From contig NW_003150755.1 in NCBI RefSeq assembly GCF_000003605.2, positions 480,241-514,569 of the forward strand: DNA of 34,329 bases, read 5' to 3'. Positions within the stretch are counted from its first letter, which is position 1, and the number at the start of each line of letters is the position of its first letter. The DNA comes from Saccoglossus kowalevskii. Its lineage: Eukaryota; Hemichordata; Enteropneusta; Harrimaniidae. This document shows, piece after piece, positions 10,990 to 24,530 of this stretch. The translations under genes were made by a program, and so were the position numbers. The notes beneath the pieces were generated by a model. That model saw nothing but the letters and a program-made list of their open reading frames with translations. It did not search any database and was not told where the DNA came from.

Positions 10990-13725
10990 ACATTATGTCG
11001 TTGCCTTTCCCAGTACACTCTAACGCATGTTATCAAACATATAATACTCCACATGATAGTCGCATCATATTCAACGACATATTAAATGTTCCACAGCTTA
11101 TTAATTGCCCTAGCCTTATCCACATCATTTGTATTGCTTAAACTTTTGTCGAACAAGACAGTCTAGCATAATACTCAACATTAATGCAGGGGCTGAGCAT
11201 TCCATTTAAGTCTGTATTAAGCTCGTTATTACTCTGCAATCAATTTACATTTTCACTTTAAATATTTTCAAAGAAGGCGTGATTTTTAATCAATGTTTTA
11301 CAGTCTGTGTTGCATTTATTCCTCATGTTTTATTTTTTTTTACTTCAAATCACGATACTCTGAACTGTTCTATGTAATCTGTAAGTTTTATTGTATTATA
11401 GTTGGTGTTCATCACTGATATTAGGTTATTTAATGACACTGCGTTTGCTGACAACAACTACTTTAAGTTAGTTTATAATATTGAAAAAAATAATCAATGT
11501 GATAAACCAGTATATCAAGTGTATTATTATAACATACCAAGATGCATTAAAACATACTCTCCCCACCGGGAGAGAGTACTTGAAACAGTCAGGTTGATGT
11601 TATTATATAGGGTATTGATGTTTGGAGGGATATTTTAGACGATTGGTAGAACGAGACAGCACTATCATGGAGATGTAACTTCAGAATTGTAACAATGTAT
11701 TTGCCTATTTTATTAAAGGTTAACAAAATAACATTTCTTGAAATCAAAGTTGAGATAAAATGAGTGAGATATTTGAGCTACTAAATTATAGAAATAACAA
11801 TTAGCGTAATTTTACCAATAAAGATTTATTTTTATAGTGAATTGGAAATCATATGTTCTAGTCACTTCCTTGATTGTGAAGTTAATGTTTCGGCAAAAAT
11901 GTAAAAACATGTCTTTTAAATGACATCAAAAGTTGACTTATAACAAATCTGGAATGCATATTTGAGACAATAAATGTATTGGAATGTTGCATACTTAAAG
12001 TTCATATTGCGGTCATCCGCCAACGATTTTAAGTTTGAAGGAACATAGTAATACCCAAAAGTAAACGGCAGTGTTTGACAGCTTTAAAAAAATTACTATA
12101 AGTAGCTAAATTATTGATATGCGAACAAGATAAATTCACTGGAAATACACCCGGGGAAATACAAAACCAAATTTCACGCACATTATCTTAAGATTAAGAC
12201 ACACTTCATAGATAGAAGACTTCAAATTTGTTTGTAAATATAATATCTAGGAATTGCTACTTGGTAATCTTACTCCTTAGCTCGGGGAAAATGTCTCTTC
12301 ATAATTACCCCTAAATATCTTGATATATTGAATAATTACTAAGGAATGCGATTACAAACTACCTCCAACTTTATAATATTTTCATCGGTCACGGCAGTTC
12401 TAACCATTTTCTGTTTTGAGATGTTATTTTGTACTAACTGTATAGTCCAACAAAAGAGCAGCGAAAAACAGCACACTGTTTATTGAGAAATCAAACTATT
12501 CCCCCAGACAAATAAATATGACATAACGTGAAAGACACGATTAGAAATGAATACATCGCACAACGCACAGACAGAGACTGTCATCGAAAAAAAATCAATA
12601 TACCAGTATTACGACATGTGACGGTTCGGCCGTGCTTTGAAAAGTGGATTCGAAGTGTTGTTAGTTTACCTGAAAACTAGTTACCTTACGTCTCATTCCA
12701 TGTCTTGTCGAAGTGTTAACTGTAATAACGTCGTGATTGCATTAATTTTAATACTGCGAGAGATGGCTCAGTGAGGTTTCATAAATGCAATCGCACTGGG
12801 TGAAAAATCGAGAAAAAATTGGGATCGATAAATATATGTACCATAACACGGTTTTGTATGCATAACAACAGCATTAGAAGACTCATTGATAGAGTTGGCG
12901 TCTCCTTTGTGCGATGCGGCACATGAATGCGAGTACGTGCACACGTCAATACAATCTCCGCAAAGACGCCGTGGAAATATACAATATGATTTGCTCATTG
13001 CGTCAGTGATCATTGTTCAGTATAGATAATCGAAATTGAAACGCGACATGGTGCCCCGAAAACGATGCAAAATTCAATACATCATGCTCAGAAAGACGTG
13101 AACCAGCCAATATGTGTAAACCAGCACAACATCAAAGGATCGTGCTTAGAAAGCTCATTTTTCACCTCTGCTAAACACGTTTTAAATACCTGCTGATCGA
13201 TTCATTTACACATTAAATATGAGTGAAACGTCTCTTTCATATACGTTTGAGTTTTACTTACAAAATCTAACTGTTTACAGTTACAAAATCTATATACCCC
13301 ATGCATATAATCGATGCCATCTATCTTCTATGAAAGTATTTTTGTTTGTTTTTGTTTTTACACGCATCATTAAATCTCTAAGATTGGATGTTTATAAAAG
13401 TTATATTCAATGTCTGTGTGGCATAAAATACATACGATTGTATATTCACCAAAATATAAACCGTTTTTTTTTTGCTCTTTGTTGTCAGATTGACACATGC
13501 TAAATTTTGCAAAAAATACACAAACTTACCAACATGCAGCTAAAAAAACAACTGGACCACGATATTTACGTTTGAGGACACTCGCAAAGACGTCAATTCG
13601 CTTGCAGCGAGGCAGCGCAATTTCTTACAGAAATGAATGATGGATGACTACATGCATTGTGTTGGTATTTTCCTTGCCAAGTGACTGACTAATTTGGTGT
13701 AACAATACAACATGCACGTGTACAA
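10990..13725. other. No gene seen
   Basis: Long AT-rich stretch. A minus-strand ATG-started 81-codon frame (12768-13013) with several Cys is the most gene-like item. It has no recognisable domain and no splice or promoter support, so it is not called. Confidence 0.5.
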
Positions 13726-13870
13726 TAACGATAAGGTTATTACAAAAATACCTCAAAGTATGCATGAAGACAGTCCTGCTGGAGTATCGACCGACGCGCA
13801 GCGGAGGTCGATGCACTGTGCACTGTCTGAGTGCATACTTTGAGGTATACTCGTAATAACCTTATTATTA
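13726..13870. mobile_element. 145-bp foldback element (MITE-like) with nested hairpin
   Basis: Arm 1 (13726-13775) and arm 2 (13821-13870) are inverted copies matching at about 41 of 50 positions, including AATACCTCAAAGTATGCA-type sequence paired with its complement. The loop (13776-13820) contains a second stem, ATCGACC (13786-13792) with GGTCGAT (13806-13812), enclosing a CG-rich tip. The arms end at TA dinucleotides (13726-13727 and 13869-13870), compatible with a TA target duplication as in Tc1/mariner-type MITEs. Any RNA across it would fold into one long hairpin. A small-RNA precursor is therefore an alternative, though the arms are longer than a typical miRNA hairpin. Confidence 0.75.
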
Positions 13871-16800
13871 TACATCTTTTCCTTCCAAGGATACACCATG
13901 GGAATGTCGAAATTCAAAATTCAAAACAGAATCAACAAACTTGGTGTGCAGTCCGGTCCTAACTCTGGTGGCAGCCATGTTTTTTTTTTTTTTAAATTAT
14001 TAGGGGACGCTTACGCGCGTAATCATTCAATATTGGCAATTCGCTTTCCCTAATATGGTAGAATGAAAATACCCCGTAAAATAAATACCGCAAAATTACG
14101 GCACGCTGTAACTTATGGCGTTACGGTGACAAATGTATAATAATTCGTATCATAATCCCCCACAAAATGTGACAGACTAATGTTACTAGAAACATGTATA
14201 GCATAAAGTATTTTCAAATGTTTATGTTTTGCTTCTAGCACAGCTCCGAAATTGTAACAGTGTATATCCTAAACAGTCGCCGCCTATGTACATATAAAGG
14301 TGTGTATCCACAAGCATGTATCTATACTTTAAAAGATCACATGTTTGAGTGCTGGTATGTGCTTTGGTGACCTGCTTATCCGCCGCGTTACGAAATATCC
14401 AGACATGATCGCCGCCGTATCTATAAACATACGCAAAACACTACATTTGAAATGAAGATTATCAAAGATGAAGGATTTGGAACCGATGCTTGTTGACAAA
14501 TAAGAAGAATTTAACAACACCCCAAAGATTATCTCAATACGAACATTATACTGACAATTTCTTTAAAACGAAATATTTTAGTTAATCTTCTTCAAAACTG
14601 CAGCAAGTTTGGGAAACCGTACATACATTGCTTAAAAAAGAGGGGTGGAATAAATGAGAAGAAACAGAAGGCTTTCGGGACTATTTCATTTGTATCAACT
14701 TAATAAGAAGTGTGTTTTCATGTACATGATTCGCTCTAAGCCTATAACACGCGTCTATCTACCCACGGCAATAATATCATTATGAGATTATATGGTTACC
14801 ACATTTTAGGCGTTTCAATTTACAACATTCAGACTAACACATATAAGTTTAGGGTATACACAAATGCTTAATAAGAAATCAAACCGCGATCAGACACTTT
14901 TCTCAGCGTCGCGTTTTGGTTTTACCGCAAACGAAGACGCGCACGTGACGTTGTGTGTGCATTCAAATATCAATCCGCACTGTGACCCGATTTAAAATAG
15001 AAAGGACATGAAGAGAGTAATATTTGAAAAAAAAAAACTAATACACTGTAGCTTGAAACAATTGCATTTATGTCTATAACGTGTACATACGTTTTTTTAA
15101 TTAAATTTGGATACAACTTTTGTTGCGTTCGACATATTCATAATGCACCATCGCTAGGACGGACGCTCCCGCCGTACGACTTCGGGTTGCAAAGGTTCGG
15201 TTCAGTTACTTTATTCGAAGCTGTGTGTTTTGTATACAGTAACATATACTGTCACACTATATTTACACTTCAATAAGATTTGCAATGTGAATACAAAATT
15301 TCTCCTTTTTTACTCGTAAACCAATAACGCGCATCGCTTCACTGCATATAGCAATCTGCATGACACCATGATAAAAGCTTGATGGTTGCGTCCCATGTGG
15401 TGTTATCTTTACTGCGCATCCCTGCTCGTGAGTGATTTTTCTCTCGCTACGCTCCAATAATCTAAACCCTCGAGTACCCATAGCTATAACGCGTATATGA
15501 ATTGGCAAGGCTTTTGACTGAATCTCCATAGGCGCGCGGCGTTTCAAAAGATTTTTTTTTAAATATTCACTCTAAACTCATCAATGGTTGCTGCTTTTAT
15601 GATTACACTCGTGCTGCTAATGCTTCGTTCATTTCCGAAATGGACTTAAGTATTAAGATAACTCATTTAAATATTGTTAAAAACAGCAGGTACAATGAGT
15701 ATGTGTACGTTTGATAATATCATGACATACCTTAAAGCACGTACGAATATATACCACGCCGAGTGCGAGTGATGACGGGAATTCGGCTTACCCGGTCTCT
15801 ATTCCATTCTGACAGCGGACGGCCTTCTGTGAAATTAAGCAAAACGATGTTGACAGCAACTTACGAGACTGCCCTAATCAACTATACGCTGACAACACAA
15901 CGGACTTGCCAACTTCATACGTCGGACTCGTAATGGCAAGCAGAGTCTATCACAAAACCGCCGTAAGTTCTTGTAATCTTATAGATATTCGACAAAACCC
16001 CTTGCTGTGCTTGCAGCTGAATAAACACACTCTGCGAGCGAGACAGTGGTGATTATACGTCATTTAACGTAAAATCGATGGCAAACACTTGAAAATAAAA
16101 AATACCCCAGTTCATCAAAATGGAATCTTCCTGTAGTTAATAAAATATTCACACGCTCGTTTAGATAGGTATTGCAGCTAATTAGAAAGCAAGCCTTTTC
16201 ATAATTGATCTCGTTAAAATAGCTTATAACACCAGCATCACAGTATGTATTATAGATGACCTGTGAAAGGCCACACATCCTGGTACATTCTGGGTGCACA
16301 AATTCACAATTTATGTGAATATCTCAACCATTTCTCTTCAAAAACGGTCAATTGTCATTGAATTTGAAAACATTATAAAAAAATGACGCACACAATCAAA
16401 AATATATTCCTGTTTCTAGAGTACTACAATACTCCCACGAGGTACGAGGATGTGTGACTATTATGGGGTTATTCATAGGAACAATATATAATCAATATTC
16501 CGAAAACTAAATACATATGGTAGATTGATCCGCTCTGAGCGTGGTTAATAATACCAGCGTTACGGCATAATAATGACAATATAGTGATGGTCATTGGCAC
16601 AGACCTATACTAAAACTACACGAATGTATGTTGATAGTTGCATCGAATCGGCAATTTTGTGTACAAGACATTGACCCGTATAATATTAGTTGCACACTTG
16701 CATCAAATAATTAGTCGTGGTAAACTTTAGTAAGTGGACCGAGATTCTATTGAAAATAGAATATATTTCTCAGAAGATTGCCCACCAAAATATTGATGGA

Positions 16801-17130
16801 TATTCATTTGTAGTTAGATCTTTTGAAAGAGAAAATTGGGAACATGTATTGCTCCACGTTTTTTAAGAAAAAAAAGTTGGATGGTATATTGCAGTGATGT
16901 CCGCTGTTAATATGCATGTAAATAAGTCAAGTGGTATCACGATTATCTTTATTTCCAAGTATTTGTTACATTGTGTAATAAATGCGTTTTCCTTCCTTCA
17001 CCGTCGGAGGCGTGCATCATATTTATTTCTCTGTATTTTACTACATACTACAATTTCTCCAGTTCCCCTGAATTACTGTATATCAGAACACAATCCAAAT
17101 CAATCAGTCCGTTAGTCAGTTAGTCAGTCA
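13871..17130. other. No gene seen
   Basis: AT-rich with scattered CpG-containing patches near 14890-14960, 15140-15190, 15370-15540 and 15750-15830. A homopolymer T tract lies at 13980-13993. The open frames across the CpG patches have no plausible starts or domains. Confidence 0.5.
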
Positions 17131-17136
17131 TTCTAT

Positions 17137-17785
17137 CACGTGACCAGTAATTGGCGAAAACTCAAGGTGAATCGTTAACGAGATAGACTATAGGGATCTA
17201 ATTTATAGTACCGGAAAAGTGTCCCCAATGTGTTAATTTAAGTGGAATGTGCGTACCCCTGAATGAAAAAAAATCATTGAGGGCATAATGATCTCGCGAT
17301 TCACCGTCACCTTGACTCTCAGCACAAAATTCTCGCGAATACATGGTACGATACATGTTTCTAATTGATGTGGTTCGAAATTTATTTTGAATTAAAATGA
17401 TCGATCTAAAAATACAAAATTCTGATGAATATGATCTTTATGTGACTTATTTACATGAAAGTAAACACCGCACATTTTTACAATGTGACAAATATATTGT
17501 TAAGTAAGGAGAGTTAATTGAATCGTGATATCACGTGACTTATTTACATGCACGTAAACACCACGCTTCACTACAATGTGGCAACATATTTTGCTATGTA
17601 AATAGAGATTGTGAATCGTGTCATCACGTGACTGGGCCATCTGTACATACATGATGATACTGTTTATTATCTAATTTAAAAAAAAATCAGTCAGACCACT
17701 CAGTTGGCTCAGTCTTTGTATAAAATATTTATACTTTGCCAGCTGACTCTCATAATGGGAATTTAAGTCTAGGAAACACCACGTG
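17137..17785. promoter_or_regulatory. Cluster of four CACGTG E-boxes
   Basis: CACGTG occurs at 17137-17142, 17532-17537, 17625-17630 and 17780-17785. The first three read ATCACGTGAC, the extended form recognised by MITF/TFE and USF-type bHLH-zip factors in other animals; the fourth reads CCACGTGAC. The second and third lie at the same position in successive 93-bp repeat units. No start codon or gene is linked to the cluster, so a regulatory role is inference. Confidence 0.35.
17436..17635. repeat. 93-bp tandem repeat, about 2.2 diverged copies
   Basis: The block GTGACTTATTTACATG recurs at 17442 and 17535, and GTGACT again at 17628, with a constant offset of 93 bp. Copies share GTAAACACC, CAATGTG and GAATCGTG in order, with roughly three quarters identity. 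The third copy is truncated after about 14 bp. Confidence 0.85.
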
Positions 17786-17789
17786 ACAG

Positions 17790-20700
17790 AAAGGTGTTGT
17801 GAGAGCCTAGCCAGAAATAAATTCCCGATGTATTGTCGTGTTAGCTACTTATAAATACTTGTTTAATTTTAATTTAAAGTACTCGACAAGGCAATTATAT
17901 TTTCTTCATCAACCTACCATTCTCTAATTTCTACCATCCGTTGACAATGGCCACTCAGAACCACGACTCCACTGCTTAAAATAACTCCACCCTCTCACAG
18001 ATGCTCTGTGATGTGTTTTAGAGATAGGATTGTACCCTTTGCGTTTGTCTTGACATATCGCCACGTTGGAAAACATAATCAAGTGTTCAGTCACCTGAAT
18101 AGACTTCATCAGAAGGTGGTTAAGTGAGTAACTGGTCCGAGATCACATTATCAGCTATATCAAAATGGGAAATTGAATTGCCGCAATCACATATGTAAGT
18201 TTTTTATTTTTTGCCAAAGTAACATGGCACAGAGTTCAGCATGGAATAATGCATAATAGTTGTTTCCTGTACAAGGACTGTTAAATTGACAGTGTTCAAT
18301 GTATTTTATTCAATTCATTATGCTGTGTTAGTGCATATCTGACAGCATGTTCGTCACAAAATTGTGGGACAGCTGTCATATAGAATTCATTTATAGAGAG
18401 ATTACATCCAAACTCATGATTTTTATTATTTCAATTTTGAGATAAGTAAGCGAAAACAAAAACTAGCACCAGAGCACCTCTAATGAGGGAGAGGGAAAAC
18501 AACTGCGCAAGAGAAAGTGGCGAATTCTCTAAGGCAGAATTAGTCGTCTTAAGGGATGCTACAATGCTGGAAAGAGAAATCGTGATGCTTACTGAAATGT
18601 AAACACTAATTACACAATAAGAACAAAACACACACCTGATTATTTTTTGGTTGAAATATTGAATATCTAATTTGCAAAATAATTTGTCAGTTTCCAGTTA
18701 TCCATTGATATCTCAACAAAACATTTTATTCGAATTTATTCCACATTCGGTACATATGTGTTCTTCAGTAATCCACAGACAACTTAATTAAATGTTGCAA
18801 CACCATTGTGTATTACTCATAGAACATCCCCACTTAATATTGCAATCACCAATACATAAAAATAAATTTGGTTTACCAATTTCGAATCACGAAATCAAAC
18901 ATTATTTGATTATATATTCATTTTAGTAGTTTCTCGTCCGACCTGAAGAATATGGTTGCCATCATAGTTGGGTATGGTCTAGCTATGGTCAATCCCAATA
19001 ACTGAAATACATCTAACGTCAATACAAAGTACCAGGAATTACCAAAATATACCCATAGATCACAAAAACCTGCAGTAGAACTAGGGACCTACAGCTACAA
19101 GTTTGCAAGTAGGTAACATTACGACAATGCGCGAGGGTGGGGGGGGAGTGTTCAGGAAATGCACTCACTGTCTATGCTTATACGATCTCTGATATCAACA
19201 TTTTCCTATCTGTAATATTAGACCTATACCGAGTGATATCGTTTGATCCCGATGCTGATCCCATATTCTATTTACTGATATTTTTGCCACTGCTAAATAC
19301 ATTTCAACATCATAATAAACACAGTTATGTTGCCGTAATGAGCCAATGGTGGGGTTTCCCATAAATCGTTGCTATGGCTAAGTGCGGGATTCCCCCATTA
19401 TTCTCTGCTTCATACGATAATTAAGGAAGTAAGTCATCGTGCTGTTCACATACTGATCAAAACCAGCTGATACAATCACTGGAGCTAATTATCAAGTGGA
19501 TATCTAAATATATATAATTTTTTTCCTTTATCGCCTTCCCAGTGAAGCTTATTCGCAAAAAGCCGCCTGGATCTGTTGAGAGAGAGATTGAGAGAGCCAC
19601 GCGACATATTTTTCCCTTCAACTAATGATTCAACTAGTGATTCCACCGTCAACTAGATACAAGAGGTTCGAAAATGAAATGAAATTATATGTTGAGTACG
19701 TCTGTACTCATAGAGATTTCCAATTTCAAGATATAGTTTAGATTAATACAACGACTCAACATCCCAGAATATTGCACCCGAAGATGACACATTATAAAGT
19801 CAAATATACTAAACCACTTCTTGACAGTAGTTCATGAATGCAACTTTCTGACTTTTAATCGAACCTCAATATACACTGGTGTAGGAAATCGATTGTAGTA
19901 AATTTCAATCGTTCATTATCAACTCACAATGTGGCATACAAAACTGTAACTTTCAGATATCCAATATGTATTCTTTTCTGCAGTTTATTATAGACTGGTA
20001 CATTTTCATGGACAGAAGACGCATTTGAATCAGTTTTGAATAACAATAAAGTGAAAATTCGAATCTTTAATATACCTCAAATTTTTTCGATGGAAATTCG
20101 CGAACTGCAAAGTATTACATGAACACCGGGGAATTAACAAATGTATTGTTATTGTTTTATAATAATAGTAGACGACATAGGTTCCTTACTATTAGCAATT
20201 CTTGAAGAGATCTACACAGTTTTTTTTCTAGAGTAAGTGAGTAATTAACGGCCCGTTTAACAAATACAAGATAAATATTGTCGCATATTCGCTCAAACCT
20301 GGTTATTTGATGCACGTCAGTATAAACTGTGTTTGTACGTACTAATGACAACTATGAAATAACGTTATGAAATATATATAAGTTCGGGGTACTTTGCATC
20401 ACCGAGATCACAACTATCTGCAAATGTTCTTATTTGAACACGTCAATAGAAACAACAAGTAATACAACATCTCCAGCAAAAATTCAAGATATCGTGTAAT
20501 GAAGTCTTTCCAGTGGGAGTGACAAGAGTGTGGCTTACGTTCCCCAGAAGGGGTGGTTACAGAACGCATCACTCAGAGACAGCACACTGTTCGGGGAAGA
20601 GTATTTACCTAAAAGGGGAGAGAGATAGTGTTTGACCTTAGATGAATCAGACTTAACATAAATTGTTATATTGCGATGTTAGTTTGAAAAACCGAAGCAT

Positions 20701-20900
20701 AACACCAATAGGAAACATATAGGATTATACTGGAACAGCATATTTCATATGATTCAGATAAACAGTGTTTGTTATTTCAGTGATGTGTACCGAATGCATA
20801 ATGCACGAAAATGCTTTTTTTATTTCGCGATACATACACGTGGAAGACGTAATTATTTAACAATATTCCTATTACAGGTACGACGCAGTTATCAGCGTAT
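17790..20900. other. No gene seen
   Basis: AT-rich sequence with short frames only. No RNA gene, transposon motif or long repeat was recognised. Confidence 0.5.
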
Positions 20901-20926
20901 GTGCATTGAGATTTGATTTACAAAAC

Positions 20927-23900
20927 CTATCTGGAGAGATAAAAATTAGTGGAGGACAGAAACAATGAAGTAGTCTTGCGAGGGCGCTGTACAGTAATAT
21001 GAACACAGTATTTCTGGTTGGTATTCTTTCTATTACCATAATATTTTCTGGGTATATTATAGTTTATAATAATATCTTTATTTCGTACTGTGGCCGTTGG
21101 CCTTATGTACAGATACAATAATAAAATAATGAAATAAACTTTATCTCTGTAGGTGGAAGAGTAGTAATACTGTGCAATAAACTTCAACCTTAGAGAGTTA
21201 TATTTGGGACAAACTAATGTAAAGTGGTATTCGTCCTCAATTACACTACAGCCAAAATGACACAACCTCTAGTTATGTGGAGTACCACTGGCCCTACCTT
21301 TTTTGCATTTCTGTATATTGCAGAAAACTGACCAATATTTGTGAGATATTGCTCACGTGTTAATTCAAGTTTGGGACTTCTATTAATTTCAGAGCTTCAA
21401 TCCTGTCTGGAAATATCAAAGCACCCCTGTTTAAACAGTTCCATGAATACAATAGAATTACTTACATATTGTTCAATTCAAATATGTCTAAAACCATGTT
21501 TATAGAGAGGATTTTTAACTGTCAAAGTCAAGCAGATATTACCCGCTCCTGTCATATTAAGTTGAAATTTATAAGATTCTTTTAAAATATGTGGAGAAAC
21601 GTCATTTATTAATTTCAACCAAAAACGAATAATTTACATACACTCTAAGATAATGCCGTCCCGATTCTCCCCTAACAGCAGAATTAGTGGCAACAAAACT
21701 AACACTTAGTAGATATTTACAAAATGTATTGTGTACTCTCTCCACATCATTAATATCAGAATGTGTGCCCCAAATAGCACTACAGTCAAATATACGAAGA
21801 GCAACATCAGGTGACACCCCCCTAGATTCTGTAACTTTTTTTCCAAACAAAAAAGTGCGTTGCGTTTTGAGAAAACCATTTTTGTGCCTGATACCATTTC
21901 CCAGAACTGGAAAGTATAACCCCCAAATAATTATATTTTATCTTTCCAAAACCATTTTTCACTATTTACCGAAAAACAATAATTTTAGTTTTCTTAAGGT
22001 TTGCTGTAAGTCTTCACTTTGAACAATATTCTGCAAAATTATTCAATAATTGTTGTAAACGAACAGGTGTACTACTAAACAGAGCCAGGTCATCTGCATA
22101 CAATAGGTAACACAATTTCAAAGCACACAGGTAAACTACAGTTTCATGACCTTGTCGAAAAGTTATATGTAATCAATGTAGAAGCAAAATAAAAGAGGTG
22201 AAGTCACAGAGCCCTGTTCACAACCCATACTAATTTTAAAGTAGTTAGTTATCCCCAGAGATTTTTCACTGCTGCCTTTACATGCTGGTACATTTAATAT
22301 GAGAAATTAAATAATTTGCCTTTGAGACCGGTCTTCGATAATTTGTAAAACAATGAGCAATGATATACCCTATCTATACCCTAGCAATGATATACCCTAT
22401 CATAGTCTACAAATGCGCAATCGAAACGACCTTTTAACTGAAAGACTTACTTTTCCACAAGAATACGTAATATAAAAACATTATTTAATGTGCTTTGCTA
22501 TGCTTCTGGAAACCACTTTGTTCTTCAACAATTTCATTATAAAGTTTTAACCAGGTATTTCACCTATTACTTAATATACTTATATAAATTTTACTTATGA
22601 CCTTTAATAACATAATACTCCTATATTTACCGGGGTCATCCTTGTTTCCCTTCTTGTATACAGGCGATATTAATCCCCTACCCCATTCATCAGGAAAGAT
22701 TCCCTGGTCAAATACCTTGTTGTATAAAACAAATAACATTTCATGGATTTCTATGGGAGCATTTTTCCAAAATTCTGTGGGCATGCCATATGCCCCTGGG
22801 CCTTTATTTGGCTTTAATTTATTTAAATTTTCCCTAATTTCATCCAAAGTAATAGGCCTATCAAATTCAGAAACATCAAATTCATTTTTACCACCACATT
22901 ATCTTCTAAATCATCCATTTAGTTTTTGATTAGCGCGAAAAACTCTTTTTGATTTTCATCCTCCATCAAAGTTAGCGGGTTAAATAAATTATTATAATAG
23001 TTAAACCATTCAACCTCTGGTATACTGTCTGACACATTGGGACTATTAGATTTCAAACTCTTCCAAACATTTTTTTAATTAGGTTGTAACGCCATTTTTA
23101 AAAATTCGTCACGTTTTTTCTTTGATAATTAGTTTTCTTATTACGAATGAGTTGCCTGTCTAGGTCTAGGGTAGCCTGACTTCTACAATTTCTGAAAAGA
23201 TTCAATGCTTGATTTACTTCTCTTTTAGTAGTACAACATTCCTTGTCAAATCAGAATTTAAAAAATGACCTGCCAACATAATTAGGTTTGTGCATAATAT
23301 GTGTATTACAAGCATATATATAATATCAACTAAATTATTTGTAGCTTTACTTACATTTCCTGCCTGATGCCATCATGAAAATCTTGGCACATCCCCTCAA
23401 CGTGTTGTAAATTAATATTATTATAATACTTTGGTTTTCCCTTGGTGTCCCACCTTAGTTTAGTGGTAGAATATTTAACACTATGCTGGGAGTCATTGAC
23501 ATTCGTGAAATTGGAGCGAGTGATATAGCAAATTCAAGTGGCATATGATCAGAATCAACCCGATCCCCAACTGTAAATACATTGAACAATGGACACAATT
23601 TGGAAATGACAGAATATAGTCAACAACACTTTTACCAACCTCTTAAATAAAAGTAAAATTACCGCTACCAGTGTTTTTATAAATCCTACCATTCACAATT
23701 CTGAGGCCATTGATAATGCAACAATCAAGAAGTTCACTACTATATATAATGATCTCAATATCCATCGACTCCCTTCAAAGATAATCATTACTTTTCTCTA
23801 AATCATCTATTGGCAAATAAATTATATTTATATCAACACTATCACCACATTACCAGTTCTACCATTTAGGTCGCCTAAAATTATGACATTATAACCTCAT

Positions 23901-24530
23901 TTTGCAGAATATACAATCAGATCTGTTTCTAATTGATCAAAGTATTTTTCCTGTGCAAATATTGAACCCTCAGGAGGTCTGTACACTGTTCCAAATACAA
24001 GTATTGCTTATAATCCTAGACCAAACACAGTATGGATTTTTAGAAATATGCTTAATTTTAAATTGTTCTTTTTACGAAACATCACAGAAATTCCACCAGA
24101 GGCTCTTCCATATTTTTTCTTTTTTAGACCACTAACATGTAGTTCCTTAAAATCAAATATGGTACTCATCTAAGTTTCTACCAAACAAACACAGTCAAAT
24201 GATTTTAAATAATCCACCAAATCATGATCAGCCAACTTTCCTATTAAGCCATTTATATTCCATACTGAAAATTTAGTTCATTATCACTCCTTATGATATT
24301 AAGGCCATGGCCAAATTACTAGTCATTAACAGTATTTGAATTATTGGAAGCATTGGAGTTGGCATGGCCACTACAGATACTCTATTGTGTGTCCCTTGCT
24401 GCTTTCGTAGTGAGTCACTGGTTTCCAACGGCTTTAAAGTACACTTGTACACAATATTGTCAATTTTAATTTTGACATAAAGTAGTTTTGCTAATTTGCC
24501 TTCTTCCCTTGCCTCAGCGACCATTCCCAT
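20927..24530 (-). mobile_element. Near-complete, degraded APE-type LINE (ORF2: endonuclease, RT, CCHC)
   Basis: The minus strand reads through a whole ORF2 in the correct order, in several frames. A leader piece lies at 24530-24291. The endonuclease domain includes WNINGLIGKLADHDLV (about 24270), LVET, GGISVMFRK, YRPPEGS (23984-23964), ILGDLNGRTG (23881-23849), SVVDYIL (about 23630) and SDHMPLEF (about 23553). The RT fingers and palm (22847-22560) include LNKLKPNKGPGAYGMPTEFW and ISPVYKKGNKDDPGKYRSI. GCEQGSVTSPLLF is followed by LLYADDLALFS with YADD at 22100-22089. The thumb (21850-21602) includes NDVERVHNTFCKYLLSV and AVRGESGRHYL. The C-terminal knuckle is C-x3-C-x7-H-x4-C (about 21262-21209). 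Length (about 3.6 kb) suits an almost full-length ORF2. Many frameshifts and stops make it inactive. It resembles CR1/jockey-superclade elements of invertebrates; the exact clade and element ends are not determined. Confidence 0.93.
22357..22401. repeat. 27-bp period micro-duplication inside the LINE
   Basis: GCAATGATATACCCTATC occurs at 22357-22374 and again at 22384-22401. It interrupts the reverse transcriptase between the KKGNKDDPGKYR block and the YADD box, so it is a post-mortem local duplication. Confidence 0.9.

Noticed and set aside
12768-13013. Minus-strand 81-codon Cys-containing frame starting at ATG
   Set aside because: No recognisable fold, regular Cys spacing, signal peptide or promoter context. 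Length is within chance expectation for this window.
13219-13503. 94-codon hydrophobic frame resembling membrane helices
   Set aside because: The hydrophobicity comes from T-rich codons in AT-rich DNA. No family motif or flanking splice sites.
15263-15547. Minus-strand 94-codon frame in a CpG-containing patch
   Set aside because: No ATG at the frame start, no domain, and the composition is explained by the local CpG patch.
15750-15860. Blocks resembling 5S rRNA (ATACCACG and GAAATTAAGCAA)
   Set aside because: Spacing is about 30 bp too long and the downstream conserved GATGGGTGACC-type block is absent. Treated as chance.
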